64,000 nt of DNA from Pholis gunnellus (GCA_910591455.2 OU342809.1:5902363-5966362), one strand, 5' to 3'. Positions 47,964 through 60,064 are shown, counted from the first letter of the stretch. Translations and numbers: made by a program. The notes: generated by a model from the sequence alone, not told the origin.

Positions 47964-48015
47964 GTTCACGAAGTATAATTCATTTGCCATTGTTCACGTT
48001 GTATAATGAACAATG
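47964..48015. repeat. Interleaved direct and inverted repeat
   Basis: gttcacgaagtataat (47964-47979) recurs as gttcacgttgtataat (47992-48007), 28 bp apart with two mismatches. Overlapping the second unit, cattgttca (47988-47996) and tgaacaatg (48007-48015) form a perfect 9-bp inverted repeat containing SOX-like ATTGT/ACAAT cores. Confidence 0.8.
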
Positions 48016-48019
48016 TCAG

Positions 48020-49780
48020 TTTGGAGGTATTACCTAATGCCATTGGTCTACTTGTAAAAATGCAAATGTATTCTGCTCAGTGTGAGTTCATTCTTCAATA
48101 GCCGATGCTGCCTAAACGTGGTTAACGCTTTGCTTGTGTTATTGTCGCATTGAATGAATATGTGCAATGCAATTCAGCACACCAAAACATCGGCTTGTTC
48201 CATTCTCCAACTTTAATAATGAAAATTGAGTAAAGGAAGTCGAGGAGAACGTGTTTGCTCCAGCGATCAATTTAAGGAGAGCTAAATTAAATAAATATTC
48301 AATATACATAATAGTAATGAACATAATATACAACTGTGATGAAGTCATATTTCTGCCACTTCATTTTGTTGACATAGAGTCAAAGGTTTTTACAAGTGGA
48401 ATGTTACATATTTCTCTTTATAATACTCAGAAAATACACAAAATAAATATTTTTAAGAGGTCTGTTCTCTCAGAGTGCCCTCCTTTATTATGTAATATGA
48501 GATTGACTATGGTTGGCTACTTATTTTTATGCACCATTCACCAAGTCAAATTCCTTGTATATCTAACGTACTTGGCAGTAAACGGTTCTTGTTCTGTTTC
48601 TGATTCTGATACAGTTATACATACATTTCATAATTTGTACAACTGTCAAACATTTAGCAATTGTACACACAAATACTTTATATCACATAAATAAAACATG
48701 AGCACATGTCCCGTGAGAAAAACTGGATATGTCAATACTTCACAGCCAAAAAGTTACAAAACGAATAGTTATCTATTCTGGTACTTTAATGCTTCAGCTA
48801 TCTCATATCATTTGCCTTTTTTTAAAGCCTTGGTTATGAAACTAGCTGATGTCTAATCAAGAACGATTAGAGCGCCCATAAAAGTAGCAACAGACATTTC
48901 AGTGGGTTAGGGCAAAATGCAGCATAGCTTTTTAACAAAGACTCGTCTATCATTGTCATAAGCTAACAGTACATGGCTGCTCTGCTCACTCAATGACATG
49001 TTTACACATCTCCTTAAACACTACACAACAATGTTGCTGATTTCAATATCTGATTAAACACCACACCGTTATTTGTGCTGCAGACAAAAGGAGAACTGCT
49101 GTTCAGGCATGCGTTCAATTTCACAAGCCTGCTGAACAGTGATAGCTGTTAGAGATATTAGCATGAAAACATTGCATTCAAATGTATCCACCAGGAATGC
49201 ACTAAAGAATTGATTATGAGTAATGATTGTACACTTTCAGTTACACAGAGGCTTATTACCAATGGGTATTATATTCTACCTTTCAAAAAGTAAGTGTCAT
49301 TGTGCTATTTTGTAAATGGATGTATTGAATTATTCCCCTATCTCTTAACACTGCAACATAAAGTCTCTGAGTTTATCTCACCAACTGAAAATACAGTGAG
49401 AAAATGAACATGTAGTATGTGCTTATACTACTCACCACCATATAAGAAATGTGTTTTTAATTTGTCATCTTCTGTTGGAAAGTTTGACAAATTGGCTGGA
49501 CTCTGGCTGCCAACAGTGTTAAGATCAGCCAATTCTTTCAGCAGCCGGAAATGATGACAACACAAACATTTAAGTGAGTAATCTGTTCCTCTGGCTGATT
49601 ATGAAGCTACCTACTGAGAGCAAGGAGGTGTTTTTTTTTCCTCTTGCCAGCTAGGCATTCAACCTATGATTGAGTGATTACAGTTTATTTCAGTCTTGGT
49701 TTGCAATTTATTCGCGTACACATAAACATACATACATCTAAACAACAGCACAGAAAGAGCTAGATTGTCATGGCTCAAGT
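48020..49780. other. Non-coding stretch, nothing recognised
   Basis: AT-rich. The 147-codon frame at 48251-48694 is rich in Ile, Tyr, Asn, Cys and His and matches nothing; treated as chance. Confidence 0.45.
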
Positions 49781-49787
49781 TAATGAT

Positions 49788-50077
49788 GGTGGCAACCTGT
49801 AAATCACAAGGTAGCCACGCCCTAAAGCACCATAAAGGACCATAATTGACTAAATAAACATCATGCTTTATTGAAGAAGACTAGCAATTGAGATCATAAA
49901 CTCATGTTTACTGAGGTAATAAATTAAGTGAGAAATAGGGTAATTTTCTCATAGACTTCGATACAATCGTACATCTTTTGGCAACCAGAGGAGTCGCCCC
50001 CTGCTGGTCATTAGAAATAATGCATGTTTGAGGCACTTCTGCATACGCTACATTTTTCAGAACCGTAGGTTGCCACC
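49788..50077. mobile_element. 290-bp fish MITE-like repeat with 11-bp perfect inverted termini
   Basis: Begins ggtggcaacct and ends aggttgccacc, exact reverse complements. The interior (gtagccacgccctaaagc, tgctttattgaagaagac, tcatgtttactgaggtaata, tcatagacttcgatacaatc, aggagtcgccccctgctgg, tgaggcacttctgcatacg) matches a repeat I know to be abundant in percomorph genomes. No target duplication is evident and no open frame of interest is contained, so a non-autonomous DNA element is the best reading; superfamily unknown. Confidence 0.85.
49993..50008 (-). promoter_or_regulatory. Strong CTCF-like motif inside the repeat
   Basis: Read on the minus strand, accagcagggggcgac fits the CTCF core consensus CCASYAGRKGGCRS at 13 of 14 positions. 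It lies inside the MITE-like element, so any binding site would be transposon-derived. Binding is inferred, not shown. Confidence 0.55.
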
Positions 50078-50129
50078 TGGTGAAATACTCATATAAAAAG
50101 TATACAGCAGGAGACTCTGCAATGTTGTC

Positions 50130-50232
50130 CTGACATAGTATGGCCTCATATTTCTGAGGATGACAGAGACTGCTCTCTGGCTGGAAGGTCGCAGGTTTGT
50201 TTCCCTCCAAAGCCAACCTTGAGTCAGTGATA
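50130..50232 (+). repeat. Possible tRNA-derived SINE fragment
   Basis: gctggaaggtcgcaggtttg followed by tttccctcc resembles the B-box part of tRNA-derived fish SINEs (consensus ggttcganncc with one or two changes), preceded by gagactgctctctgg. The A box is not convincingly present, so this is at most a degraded head region. It directly follows the MITE-like element. Confidence 0.35.
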
Positions 50233-50239
50233 TACATAC

Positions 50240-51440
50240 AGTGTTTTTATGGCTCTATACAGTATGCTCTTTTCATATGTACTTTGAGAAACAATACTTG
50301 ATAATACTGATTGTTATTCAGTTTGACTTTCAGTTTTAATTTTATGATAAAAAAACTTTTAAATCTTTAGGATGATCAATGGACTTTCAAAGATTATTGT
50401 TTCATTACTGCATGATTGATATGTTGGATTTTCTTGCCATGAAAAGTGTCAGTTTAGTCATTTCATCCATATCACTAAAAAAGTAGCAAAATCACAGAGA
50501 CTATTATCTTAAAACCAAAACTATCTTTTTGTGATTTAGAAGAGACTTTCAAAAATAAATCTCATAACAAACTTTTGTATTTAGCATTTTAATAATCATA
50601 TACAATAAAGAATGTACAAAGATAAAAAGTAATACTTTCATTTTTTGAAATATAAGTAAATCCTTTTTATTACGTTGTAACCTATTTTGCTGTTTATGCT
50701 TGTCCAAATGCTTCAAATGTGTTATTAACCAGGTGTAATTTAAAGAGTTATCAGAAATGATCACAATTCATAAGGCCGTTTTTCTTTCACCCTTGTTCCA
50801 TCTGTATTCAATGCAAGCAGTTAGCATTTGTCCTGATTCTTGAAATGAACTGGTGTAAAGAAAAAGCTCCCAGCCTTTCCTTCTTCATGCTGTGAAACCA
50901 ATCCAACTACTGAACACTTGCAAAAGCTACTGTGCCACCAGAAAAACTGAGTTTTCAAGCATTTTCTGTTAAGTAATCCATGTGAGATATTATACATTTT
51001 ATTTAACTCACTGGTATGTTACTATAAAACTACGATATTGAACTTTTTGGTAAAACACCAAATGCAGACCCTACACATTTCAACACAATGGTGAATGAAA
51101 GTATCATCCTGTGCAATGAAATTTAATGCAATTAGACACAAGCTCTTGGAGAGCTTTGCTTCCTTTGTTTTGTGATTCGATTAAGTTTGCATGTGGAACA
51201 AGCCGGCAGAGATGGATTACTGAGCCTCCGGCAAGAACACAAACAGAAAATATGAGGAAGACCAAAATGATTATGCTGTAGGTTTTTCTGTGTTGTCAGG
51301 GTCAACAGTTCCCTGGAATGCTGTACTTTGGTTTGCAGTCTAACATGAACTTCAACAGTCTGTGTGTAAGAGTAAAGCTTTCTTTGTATAACTCAGCATT
51401 TCAAATGATATAGTTTATTATCTCTGTGAGGAGATTACGT
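50240..51440. other. Non-coding stretch, nothing recognised
   Basis: AT-rich to about 50760, then mixed. A short gccggc..gccgg-type symmetry (agccggcag, cctccggcaag) occurs near 51205. No repeat family assigned. Confidence 0.4.
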
Positions 51441-51447
51441 ATTCCAC

Positions 51448-51496
51448 TGTGTGTGTTTGTGTGCGTGAGTGAGTGTGTGCACTGTGTCTGTCTGTC
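51448..51496 (+). repeat. Imperfect GT-rich microsatellite
   Basis: ctgtgtgtgtttgtgtgcg followed by tgagtgagtgtgtgcac and gtctgtctgtcc; a degenerate GT array. Confidence 0.85.
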
Positions 51497-51499
51497 CAT

Positions 51500-53790
51500 T
51501 GACAATCTTGTATAGTGCTGCACCCAACAGCCTATTATGTTTTGTGCTACTCAATTGACTGAATGTTCAAGGACTAACAGCTAGTGCAACTCCACATACA
51601 GCAAGACTGACTGAGTTTCTGTTTAGAGGAAGTGTTAAAAAAACAGTCACAATAAGGTTACACAGCGAACTGCAGTTTAGCCGCACAGAGCCGGTGTGGG
51701 GGGGTCCCTATCTAACACACTGGAAAGACTGGTGCACGGTCACAGTAAACACGTGGTTAACGTTTTAAATTCAAACCCTGGGAATAGGAACAGGCTGGCG
51801 GGGCTCAGTAGTTCCTTTCCAGTACTACGCATTGGAGCTGTCATACAAGTTTGGTTTAATGACCCAGGGCTGAAACCTGCTTAGCACATTTAAATTAAAG
51901 TTTTCACACTTAAAGAAATTGAGTAGACCCCGATCCATTTCTGCAGAATAATTTCTTGAGGTACCCACCAATCCCAAGGGGAGACCATTGTAGTGTGGAA
52001 AAGACTTCAGTTAGAAAATCATGGACTGTGCCTTTTAAGTTAAAGTTTGCATTTCAGGTTGGAGCAGTTCTATTCAGATAGATAGCCTCCTTTAGCAGGA
52101 TACGTAAGAGATGGTTTTCGTAGGGTGGTGGGGGTATTGCTTGCGATTCATTTGAGGCAAACCTGTTTCTGACACACTTGGTATTTCTCATCTCATTATT
52201 GCCGCTGATTAGAATTCATAGGCTATATTAAATGTCAGAGAAAGGCCAGGGATTGTTATGCAAATGTTAAGCATAGAATGTGTTCTTTCATTCAGATTTA
52301 GTTTTTCTTTTCTTTTTTTTTATTTCCTCCAGTTGGTCGGGGAAAAAAAAGAAAGCAAATGCCAGTAACAATGTAATAGTGTGTTGAAAACATGATGGCT
52401 TGTCATTGTTGAGCAACATTATCTTTTAAATAATCAGCGGTAAGAACGGAAAAGATAACAGAAATCAAGTCACACAATGTGTTCACTACTGTTCAATCAG
52501 CCTTCCACTGCCAACCCTTTCAGCAAACATTAACAGCACTGTTCTGTAACAACTGACATTAAACTAATCACAATCCAAGATTTAGTTGCCTTTCTAATGA
52601 GACAAGTATTGCCCCTTAAATATAAATGCAAATCACATTTATCTCACAGCCTCAATGTACAGCAGATAGAAACAAGAAGAGAAGAAGCCTCCAATGGAGC
52701 ATCAGTGGTTGGGAAAGGGAGGGTGGCTCTTTACCATTGTCCACACAGTTCATGATGTGACTATGGCAACCATAGAAACCACGGTATGGGAAAAAATACA
52801 GGAGATGATTTTACTTGTGTCTCAGTTCCCTGAACAATACAGCTCTTCACCCGCAGAGAACAGACGGATCAATGAAGGGAAACGGTTGGAGCAACATCAG
52901 CTTCAAAGTTTGATCTGGTCTGGTTGCCGTAAAGCTATCTCCATTTCGGCCCTGCTAATTGTTTGACCATTCCCTGCTTTATATTGGGTTGGACAGATGA
53001 TTAGTTAACTTACTGTCAAAATACAGTATGCTTAATAACACTGATAATCAGGAGAACAACAGATTTACTCCCATAGGCTAACATTGATGGCTCTGTCCTG
53101 GTCTTTATTTAATTTGTTTAATCGAAAGTTAACACTTCTGAAAGAAGTACTGAACTGAAGATGCAAACTTTTTTTGGCCTGGGAGCTGCAGCTTTAGCGT
53201 CCGTCTCAGCATGTCAGTGTTTAGCTTGCTCTGCATGAAAGATCTGACAGTGATTTGATTTTCTGATAATAATTATTAAATAAGTAAGCATGAGGCTCGA
53301 CCGTGGGCTGGGAGGTGGGGTTAAGAAAACACTAGTGCGCTTGCTCTATTGGCCCATGGATGAGCAAGATCGCTGGAAGATACCGGGTGATTTCATTTGA
53401 TTCTATACTCAGAAGTTAAACTTTTGCTTTATGCTCCACTGAGCAACTTTCATTGGAATGAACAGGGCCCTGCCTCCAACAGTGTAACTGTTCTCATTAT
53501 ACATCCATGGCAAGGATGGAATGCTTGACTGGTAAAAAGTCAGTTACAATCTAAACCAGTTTTAACTCAACATGATTGAACATATTGTGGTGCAGTGCAG
53601 GTCATGTTTAGAGTATGCCCCTGAATTTAGGCACTTAGATAAATTGGTTTAATGAAGGGGAATCCTATTGAAGCAAGTATTGTGCGACACATTCACAATT
53701 GTTATTGTCCCTGTAAATGTGGTATTTCGGTACTCTTTAATTTGTGGCAGTGCAGAGTTCATTGGATAAACAAAGTTCTAAATAATTAAG
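51500..53790. other. Non-coding stretch, nothing firmly recognised
   Basis: A GC-elevated part at 51670-51880 (agagccggtgtgggggggtc, caggctggcggggctcag) may be an unassigned repeat. The frame at 52694-52966 (90 codons) lacks any motif. Otherwise AT-rich. Confidence 0.4.
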
Positions 53791-54290
53791 CCTGCAGAAA
53801 CTGGAGAGGTAGTGATGAGAAATCTTCTGCTGATCTGACGCTTGATTAAAAGCAAAGTCGAGGGCTAATTCATTGGCCTTTAATTCCAATGGTAGACTCA
53901 TTACCCTTAAGGAGGCGGAGAGAAGTCACAGAGGTTTACAAGCATTGTTTGGCTTCCTAGGGGAGGCGGTGAAGAATGATAATGCTCTTTTGTTTCCTTG
54001 ATACTTTCTCTGCATCATTATGCAAGCTTAATAGAGCCCAGATGAACAATGAGGGTTTTGGTGGATTTCCATTCAGTATTGCCACTGTAAAGGTCTTATT
54101 CTTGCTGTTATACAACCAGCTGCCTCATATAATGGCTTAGGTGGGGACAAACGGCAAAATGAAGCTCATGGACAAATTTTACGATTTCATCAAAGCGTAT
54201 TTAGCTTTTACCATGGCTGTAAAGACCTGTTAGACAAATGGGAAGCCTGCACTAGCATCTGGCACATTAAAACTGACCCATAAGTCTGCT
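53790..54290. promoter_or_regulatory. Candidate conserved non-coding block (regulatory-like)
   Basis: One of the best enhancer-like stretches: gcttgattaaaagcaaag, gggctaattcattggc, ctttaattccaatgg, gaacaatgagggttttgg (SOX-like) and tcatcattatgcaagctt fall within about 300 bp, with no repeat signature. Status is inferred from homeodomain, SOX and TCF-like word clustering. Confidence 0.35.
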
Positions 54291-54299
54291 CTGGACTGG

Positions 54300-56000
54300 T
54301 GCAATCACAAGAATCTGATTATTTAGTAAACTGATATAAACAGTGACATAAGGTATTATCAGTCACACAATGCTCAACCGTGTAAAGAAACAAAACTAAT
54401 ATTATATATTATAATTATATTTTTCTTATTGTTTGTTTATTACTGTGAAACACTTCTGTATGGTCCAATGTTTGCAACTGACACTTACAGAAAATCTAGA
54501 TGATTGTTGCATAATACGTTGATCTCACATCCCATAATTTACACCAAACATTATCTTCTTATAATTTTCATTCTTTATTACAAGGATTGCCACATAACAC
54601 TGATTTTACAGCTGTCTAAGCTTTAAATTACTCTTTGATTTGTGATGATGACGGCAATTAGCAAACAGCACAGATGCTGAAATATGTATGCAATGCCCAA
54701 ATTTAAAAGCATTATCGTACTCATTCTCAACCAGATGTCAGCTCCTCCTAACTGATCTGTTCGTTTCGACCAGAGAGAAGTTAATCACCACACGGTGACG
54801 AAATATGACATGAATCTACTCAAAAAGCTTAATGGATCTAATATGCAATGAGGTGGTCTTTAAAGGGGGACCTGCCGTTCACTAATGATATTTTAACATC
54901 AGTACGAGTCTGAGAAACAGCCTCTAAGTATCTAGCCTCAGGTGATATGTCTTGTTTCCTCAGAATATATTTATTTGAACAGTACACACATGCTGTACCT
55001 AACAAGCTCTTCAACTTAATTAACTTAATGGTTAGTGGCATTAACATTGTTTACACTGTGATATGGTTTTGTCCAGTACTAAGTATTGTGTTTGGGCATG
55101 CTGTCTCTTGTGCATGACACTCAAGGAAATATCCACAGAATCAATGTTGTGTTGAATCCTGGTAACCAAAAAAGCTAAACTGCTATCAACATTTGAGGAG
55201 CTTTTTAAAAAGCTTTTACTTTTTCAAAGCTCAGTATCAAAGATCCATATTCATGTAAGATAAACAAATTAAGATATTCCTGTAATTTATTTCCCCTGTG
55301 CGTTATGTGTTTGGTCTGCCCTAAACAGTCATATTTCTAATTCAAATATGGCTTAATGGAGCTAATATTTGTTTAATTGCTGCTATCTGTCGTAAGACTT
55401 CCTCTTTTTTGAATTATCAGAGTGCAGGACCGACTGATTAAGACAGTATTTTAATGAATATATTATGGATGGGACTATAAAACCCTATGCAGCAATTTGA
55501 ATATAGCTTCAATTTAAAGAAATACCCAATAGAATGAGCATGATTCTCCAAATGTTTGTCAAATAAATGAAGCAGTTACGTTGCTCACTGTATTGTTCGG
55601 CTATATTATGCATAAAAACAGTGTGCTGCTTTTCTGCGAGGTCGCCGTGGGACAACATGTCATTTCCAAGCTATTTGTTTTACCGTGTTTGGAGAATGTC
55701 ATGCTTAAATATCACGGCAATATGGGTCTGTATTTCTGTCTTGCAGCAATAAAATCAGTGCACGCATTAATGAGTTTCCCCCAAGGTCACTGACGGTATT
55801 ACATGACTGATTGGATCTGGATTCTGTATTAACGATCACATATGCAGGTGCTGCTGGACCCAAAACACCTGGGGCCATGCATTTATGAAGAATGAGAACA
55901 AAAAGTATGTGTGCCCCTTAATAAGTATCCTAAATGAATGTTTTTTTGTAGTATTTATAGAAGAGTCCAGAACAGTCTGACATGACATTAGATAAATAAC
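54300..56000. other. Non-coding stretch, nothing recognised
   Basis: AT-rich, including ttatatattataattatat near 54400. A 16-bp palindrome agctttttaaaaagct lies at 55199-55214. No genes or repeat families recognised. Confidence 0.45.
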
Positions 56001-56306
56001 AGATTACACAATTTTGGTGCTTGAATCTCAGTCTACCAATCAAAACATGAATGGAGAAGTAACAGGCACACTGGGTCCTGGCTTGTATTCAGGGCTGTCT
56101 CGTTGTCAACATAACCTGGACCCAAAAGAACTTTGCAAGTACTCACTTTTTTCCCATTGGTGGTATTCAGTCGAGCTAAATGGACATGCTGTGCCTTTTA
56201 CCAGCTGGGGAAAGAGAGGCAGATGTCAAAACTGTGCAGTTGGGAAACGTAGCGCAGCTGGTCAGGGGCGCACAGCCAATGTGGTCTGTGAACAGGTGGG
56301 GAGAGG

Positions 56307-56715
56307 CAGCGCCGGACTGGGAATCAGGCATACCGAGGATTTTCCGTGTGGCCGACGCACCTTTGAGCAGGTATATTTTAATTTAGAATTTAGAAAAATG
56401 AAATAAAAAATTTGGCCCTTAAAACACGGACAGCAGCCCATTCATTTTCAACACTGACACTGGGCTGGCCCAATCTTGTCTCTTACTTGGCCCCACCCCT
56501 CCCCTCTGTCTGCTTTTTTTCTCATGTCAGATGCCATGGCTCAGAGCCCAAAATCTGTGAATGGATAAGGACGTGAAAATGGCTGAACCCGGGGGTGCGG
56601 AGAATTTGTGGGCCAAAACTATTTAAAATCTAGAAGTGGATGCCGCCAAATCTGCTTCAAAGAACAGACATATTTGCTGCAGTAGCTTCAACGTCTACAG
56701 TACCCAACATTTTGC
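56307..56715 (+). mobile_element. 5' portion of an autonomous-type hAT transposon
   Basis: Starts with cagcgccggactgggaatc, an hAT-style CAG terminus that matches the 5' end of a widespread fish element, followed by gcataccgaggattttcc, gtggccgacgcacc, cacggacagcagcccattc and actgacactgggctggccc in the order expected of its 5' untranslated region. A transposase start follows at 56561. The right end and its inverted repeat were not found, so the copy is truncated or too diverged. The 8-mer gggagagg precedes it, but without the other end a target duplication cannot be tested. Confidence 0.75.
56561..56710 (+). pseudogene. Broken N-terminus of hAT (TTF/ZMYM-type) transposase
   Basis: From the ATG at 56561 the frame reads MDKDVKMAEPGGAENLWAK, then a stop at 56624-56626, then NLEVDAAKSASK. 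The GGAEKL and DAAK patterns are those of the start of hAT-family transposases whose next domain is a TTF-type zinc finger, related to ZMYM-like proteins. After about 56668 the expected continuation (FAAVASTST) is in the +1 frame, so there is at least one nonsense change and one frameshift. No zinc finger, catalytic DDE or dimerisation region follows. It lies about 250 bp inside the hAT terminus, the normal distance for a leader. Certainly inactive. Confidence 0.7.
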
Positions 56716-56719
56716 AGAT

Positions 56720-58000
56720 ATCAGGTCTCCGTGCAGACTCGCTGCAGCAGGGTCTTGTATTCAATTTCCACTCCCCACTATATGGAGGATGGTGCATAGG
56801 ATGGAGATTAATATGGTAAATCCTCCACGCAAACCAAGGCAGAGTGGACAAGGCAAGGGTGTAGTTCTTTTTATTTTTTGTATACATTTTGTAGGCAAAT
56901 GGGAAACGAGGGAGAAGAGAGAAATACTGGTCACAGAACAAGGGGCATTACGATCACATAGCATACCAGTATAACCATTTGGCTCCCAGCATGCCCAGTT
57001 CATGTCATTTTGAGTGGATTTATTTAGTTTGCTGTGATTTGGTTACTGTATTAATGTTTGTGCACCAGCCCTAGTTCCACATTATATCGTAACTAATGCA
57101 TTAAAATAAGCCCTCCATTACTATTGACATGTAACATGGTGAACCACCACTGAACACTTAACCTCCTTCAGTCACTTACTATATGGCTCAAAATGGCAGA
57201 GCCATTACTAATTGATTGGGACATGAAGAATTGGACTACATCAGGTGGCATTGTCATTTTTTTTTTCTCCTTGCAGCAGCCGGCAAATACCCTGTGGGAG
57301 GCTTCTGCCATGATGACTATGGAAATTAGCAGTCTGCTTGCATGTCTGCCATGTTTCTCAGCCTTGTTCTTCTTTTACCAGCCATAATGCCTGCATGCCA
57401 GGGTCAGTACAACTTGGAAAAGCAATATGATGGCAATTGAAAAGATGTTGGAGATTGTAACTACTTACCGCTTAAACTTGTCAACACCTGTCAACATGTT
57501 CGGAGATTCTGCAGCCTTTGGGAGCATGGAAGTATCTCACATTGCAGAACACATTCTGAGTGTTAGATTGCGACCCTCTCTAGAGGATTGCTACTGAGAT
57601 GTAGTGAATTATTCAAAATAGAGACAAAAAAGCTTAAAAGGGGATACAAACAACACAAGGCCCATTCATAGAATGTGAGAACCAGCATGTCTCAGCACCA
57701 GTTCCAGTCTAGTGATCTTATCTTTTAATGTAAAGATGCTGATATAATTGCTTCTAACATATCTAATAATACTACTGCAAGTTTTAACACAAAACATTGC
57801 AGAAAAAACTATCAAAGCTAAAAACTTTTTTTTAAGTTATACGGCAATTACATATCTTGTGGGTATGTTATTTGTAAAAGCTTAGTGAAGTTTTCCAATG
57901 TGGGGTTGTATCTATTTGCAAATAAAATCTCTCTTTGCTGATTCAACTTTAGAGTTTCCCTCCCTTAGAAAATAGGTGAAGCATTGCGGACTTCGAGACC
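56720..58000. other. Non-coding stretch, nothing recognised
   Basis: Frames at 56636-56974 and its opposite strand are continuations or shadows of the hAT relic. The rest has no recognised feature apart from T and A runs near 57260 and 57825. Confidence 0.45.
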
Positions 58001-58230
58001 AAGTAAGGATTCCGTTGCTAACTTGCCTTCAATGTCATTGCTTGCACAATGAGCCCCGGCATTCAACACTGCTCAGCTGACATGATTGCTATGTCACTGT
58101 AATTAGCCCTGACCTTCCATCACCAGGACCAGAGTGGTTGTGACCCCTTGTTGCAACTGGTAATGAGTAGCAGGACCTCAACTGCGCCAGCCTTGTGTAA
58201 GGGTCAGAATGAAGACAAACCCAACAGAGC
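58000..58230. promoter_or_regulatory. Candidate conserved non-coding block (regulatory-like)
   Basis: Repeat-free with cttgcacaatgagcc, ctcagctgacatgattgc, tatgtcactgtaattagccc and ccttgttgcaactgg. Homeodomain TAATTA-type, TGACA (TALE) and E-box words cluster within 150 bp. Confidence 0.3.
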
Positions 58231-58959
58231 AACAATGGTGACAGGCAGACACAAGTTCAAGATAGATGATGGCTAGTTTTCACCTGGATGCACAGGTAAT
58301 CAGCTTTAGATCTTCCTGAGGGATACAATAATAGATCAATAATTGATAAGAGACTTTGTCGCGACCAAGTCTTTGGTTTAACGAAGATACATTCTTGTCA
58401 TGTACTGTTAAAGACAGTGCATGTCTAACACAGCTGGAGGACATTTTCGTTTAACTAGTTAAATGTGAACCAGTAGTTGTCAAACTTTGGCTAATCCAGA
58501 AGATTTTATTCTGGGACTGGACAGGGTGATTAGTGCTGGTTGGATCATGGTTGGATTTAAAATAATTTAGTTGTCACAGAAGTACGGAAAACATGTAGAT
58601 AGAAAATAATTCAACAACACTTTTGATTGTGAACACCAGTCTTGAACATCGGTCTCATAGTGGTTGAAAGGTTGTAGTTACTTGAAAGCGCAGTACCTCT
58701 GACGCTAAAGGATGCTGCTGTGTGCGTAGGTATCAGACGCCTCAGGGAGTGATAAAGCATTGGTATTTGACGTCCTGTGAATGAGAACAGGCTGGAATAG
58801 GGCATGGGTCTTATGTAACTCTGACATCCCTTCAGGTTTAGTATATAGGTCATGTGATGCAGACCTTTGGATATGGTTGGGGACTAGCTAGTGGCAGCAG
58901 CTGAGGGCAGAAAGTGTGGCCACCAAATGGACTACACTACTGGACTACACACATAACAT

Positions 58960-59420
58960 GCATCCCGTGGCAAAGCCGCCAGCACACTGAGAGAAGGACT
59001 TAATCATGCCATCTGTGGTCATTCCGAGATTTCAAAATGCGAAAAATTTCAATTACTGCAGCATTTAGGACGAGCAGCAGCATGGAGATGGGTGCCGTCA
59101 TTATGTCTGTCACATCCTACCTGCAAGTGCGCTCCAAAGCTGGTGCTGTCAATGACCAGCCATGAGTGCTTGGCAGCCGTGCCTCCAGCATTTCAATGTA
59201 AAACTGACATTTAGAAGACAGGAGAAGACGCTATTGACACTTTGATAGGCAGTAATTAGTTCCCCCTTTAGCATTCACTGTGTGAGGCATTTCATCACTA
59301 AATGTCAATTATCATGGCAGCTCCGTTGAGCAGGTAACCTTCAGTTATCACTGTAAGCATTAAAGGGAAGGGTGCCTTTAAGAATAAGCTGACTTTATCC
59401 CTAATGTGACAAGTCTCTTG
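58960..59420. promoter_or_regulatory. Candidate conserved non-coding block (regulatory-like)
   Basis: About 450 bp with even composition and no repeats: gacttaatcatgcc, tcaattactgcagc, caggcagtaattagttccc-like words (ataggcagtaattag), tgtcaattatcatggcagc and cagttatcactgtaagc. Of all stretches in the window this one and 53790-54290 look most like deeply conserved developmental enhancers, but that impression cannot be tested here. Confidence 0.35.
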
Positions 59421-59964
59421 ACCGTATTAAGTGATATGGAATAATGTAACATTCAGATAATCATGGGGATTCACCTGTTTTGAAGGTTACCTGTGCAGTG
59501 GTCTATTCATCCAAACTTAATAGAAAGTCAATGCCAATTAAGTACATTGACAAAAGTTCTACAAATGTCTGGCTCTGTCGTATTTTTATTGCTGTATGGC
59601 TATGCAATATGTTGTTGAAGTACATTTCACTATCAACTAAATATATCTTTTTTATTTATTGTAATATATTAACAAATATGTAAAGAATATGGTACATTAT
59701 AATGTTTCATCCCCAAATCCCTTTTTCTCAACCTATTGCTTTGACAGGTTAGGGTCACGAAAGGTGTGTGTATTAAACTACATGAAGGAATATATTAAGT
59801 TAGGTGATGTACAAGTTTAATTTTACCCAATCACATTTTAAAAAGACAATAAGAGAGTTTATAAACCCCGAAGAGGATCAGTCGAAACCATTCATCCATT
59901 CATTTGGATCCATTCATGTTGGATGCTGCTGTGGGTGTCTGTGGGCGTGCGTTTGTATGTGTGC

Positions 59965-59988
59965 CACACACACACACACACACACACA
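59965..59988. repeat. (CA)12 microsatellite
   Basis: Twelve CA units, directly preceded by a GT-rich stretch (tgtatgtgtgc), so a GT/CA hairpin can form at the junction. Confidence 0.96.
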
Positions 59989-60064
59989 GGGGTATTGGAG
60001 CTCAGAGAGGGATAATCTGGAATGGCTCCAGGTTGCGGCTCAGTGCATCCCTTTGAAACACATG

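Noticed and set aside
48251..48694. 147-codon open frame
   Set aside because: Rich in Ile, Tyr, Asn, Cys and His, without motifs; typical of chance frames in AT-rich sequence.
56014..56406. 130-codon open frame at the hAT start
   Set aside because: It runs from unique sequence across the hAT terminus into its untranslated leader, so it cannot be a natural coding unit.
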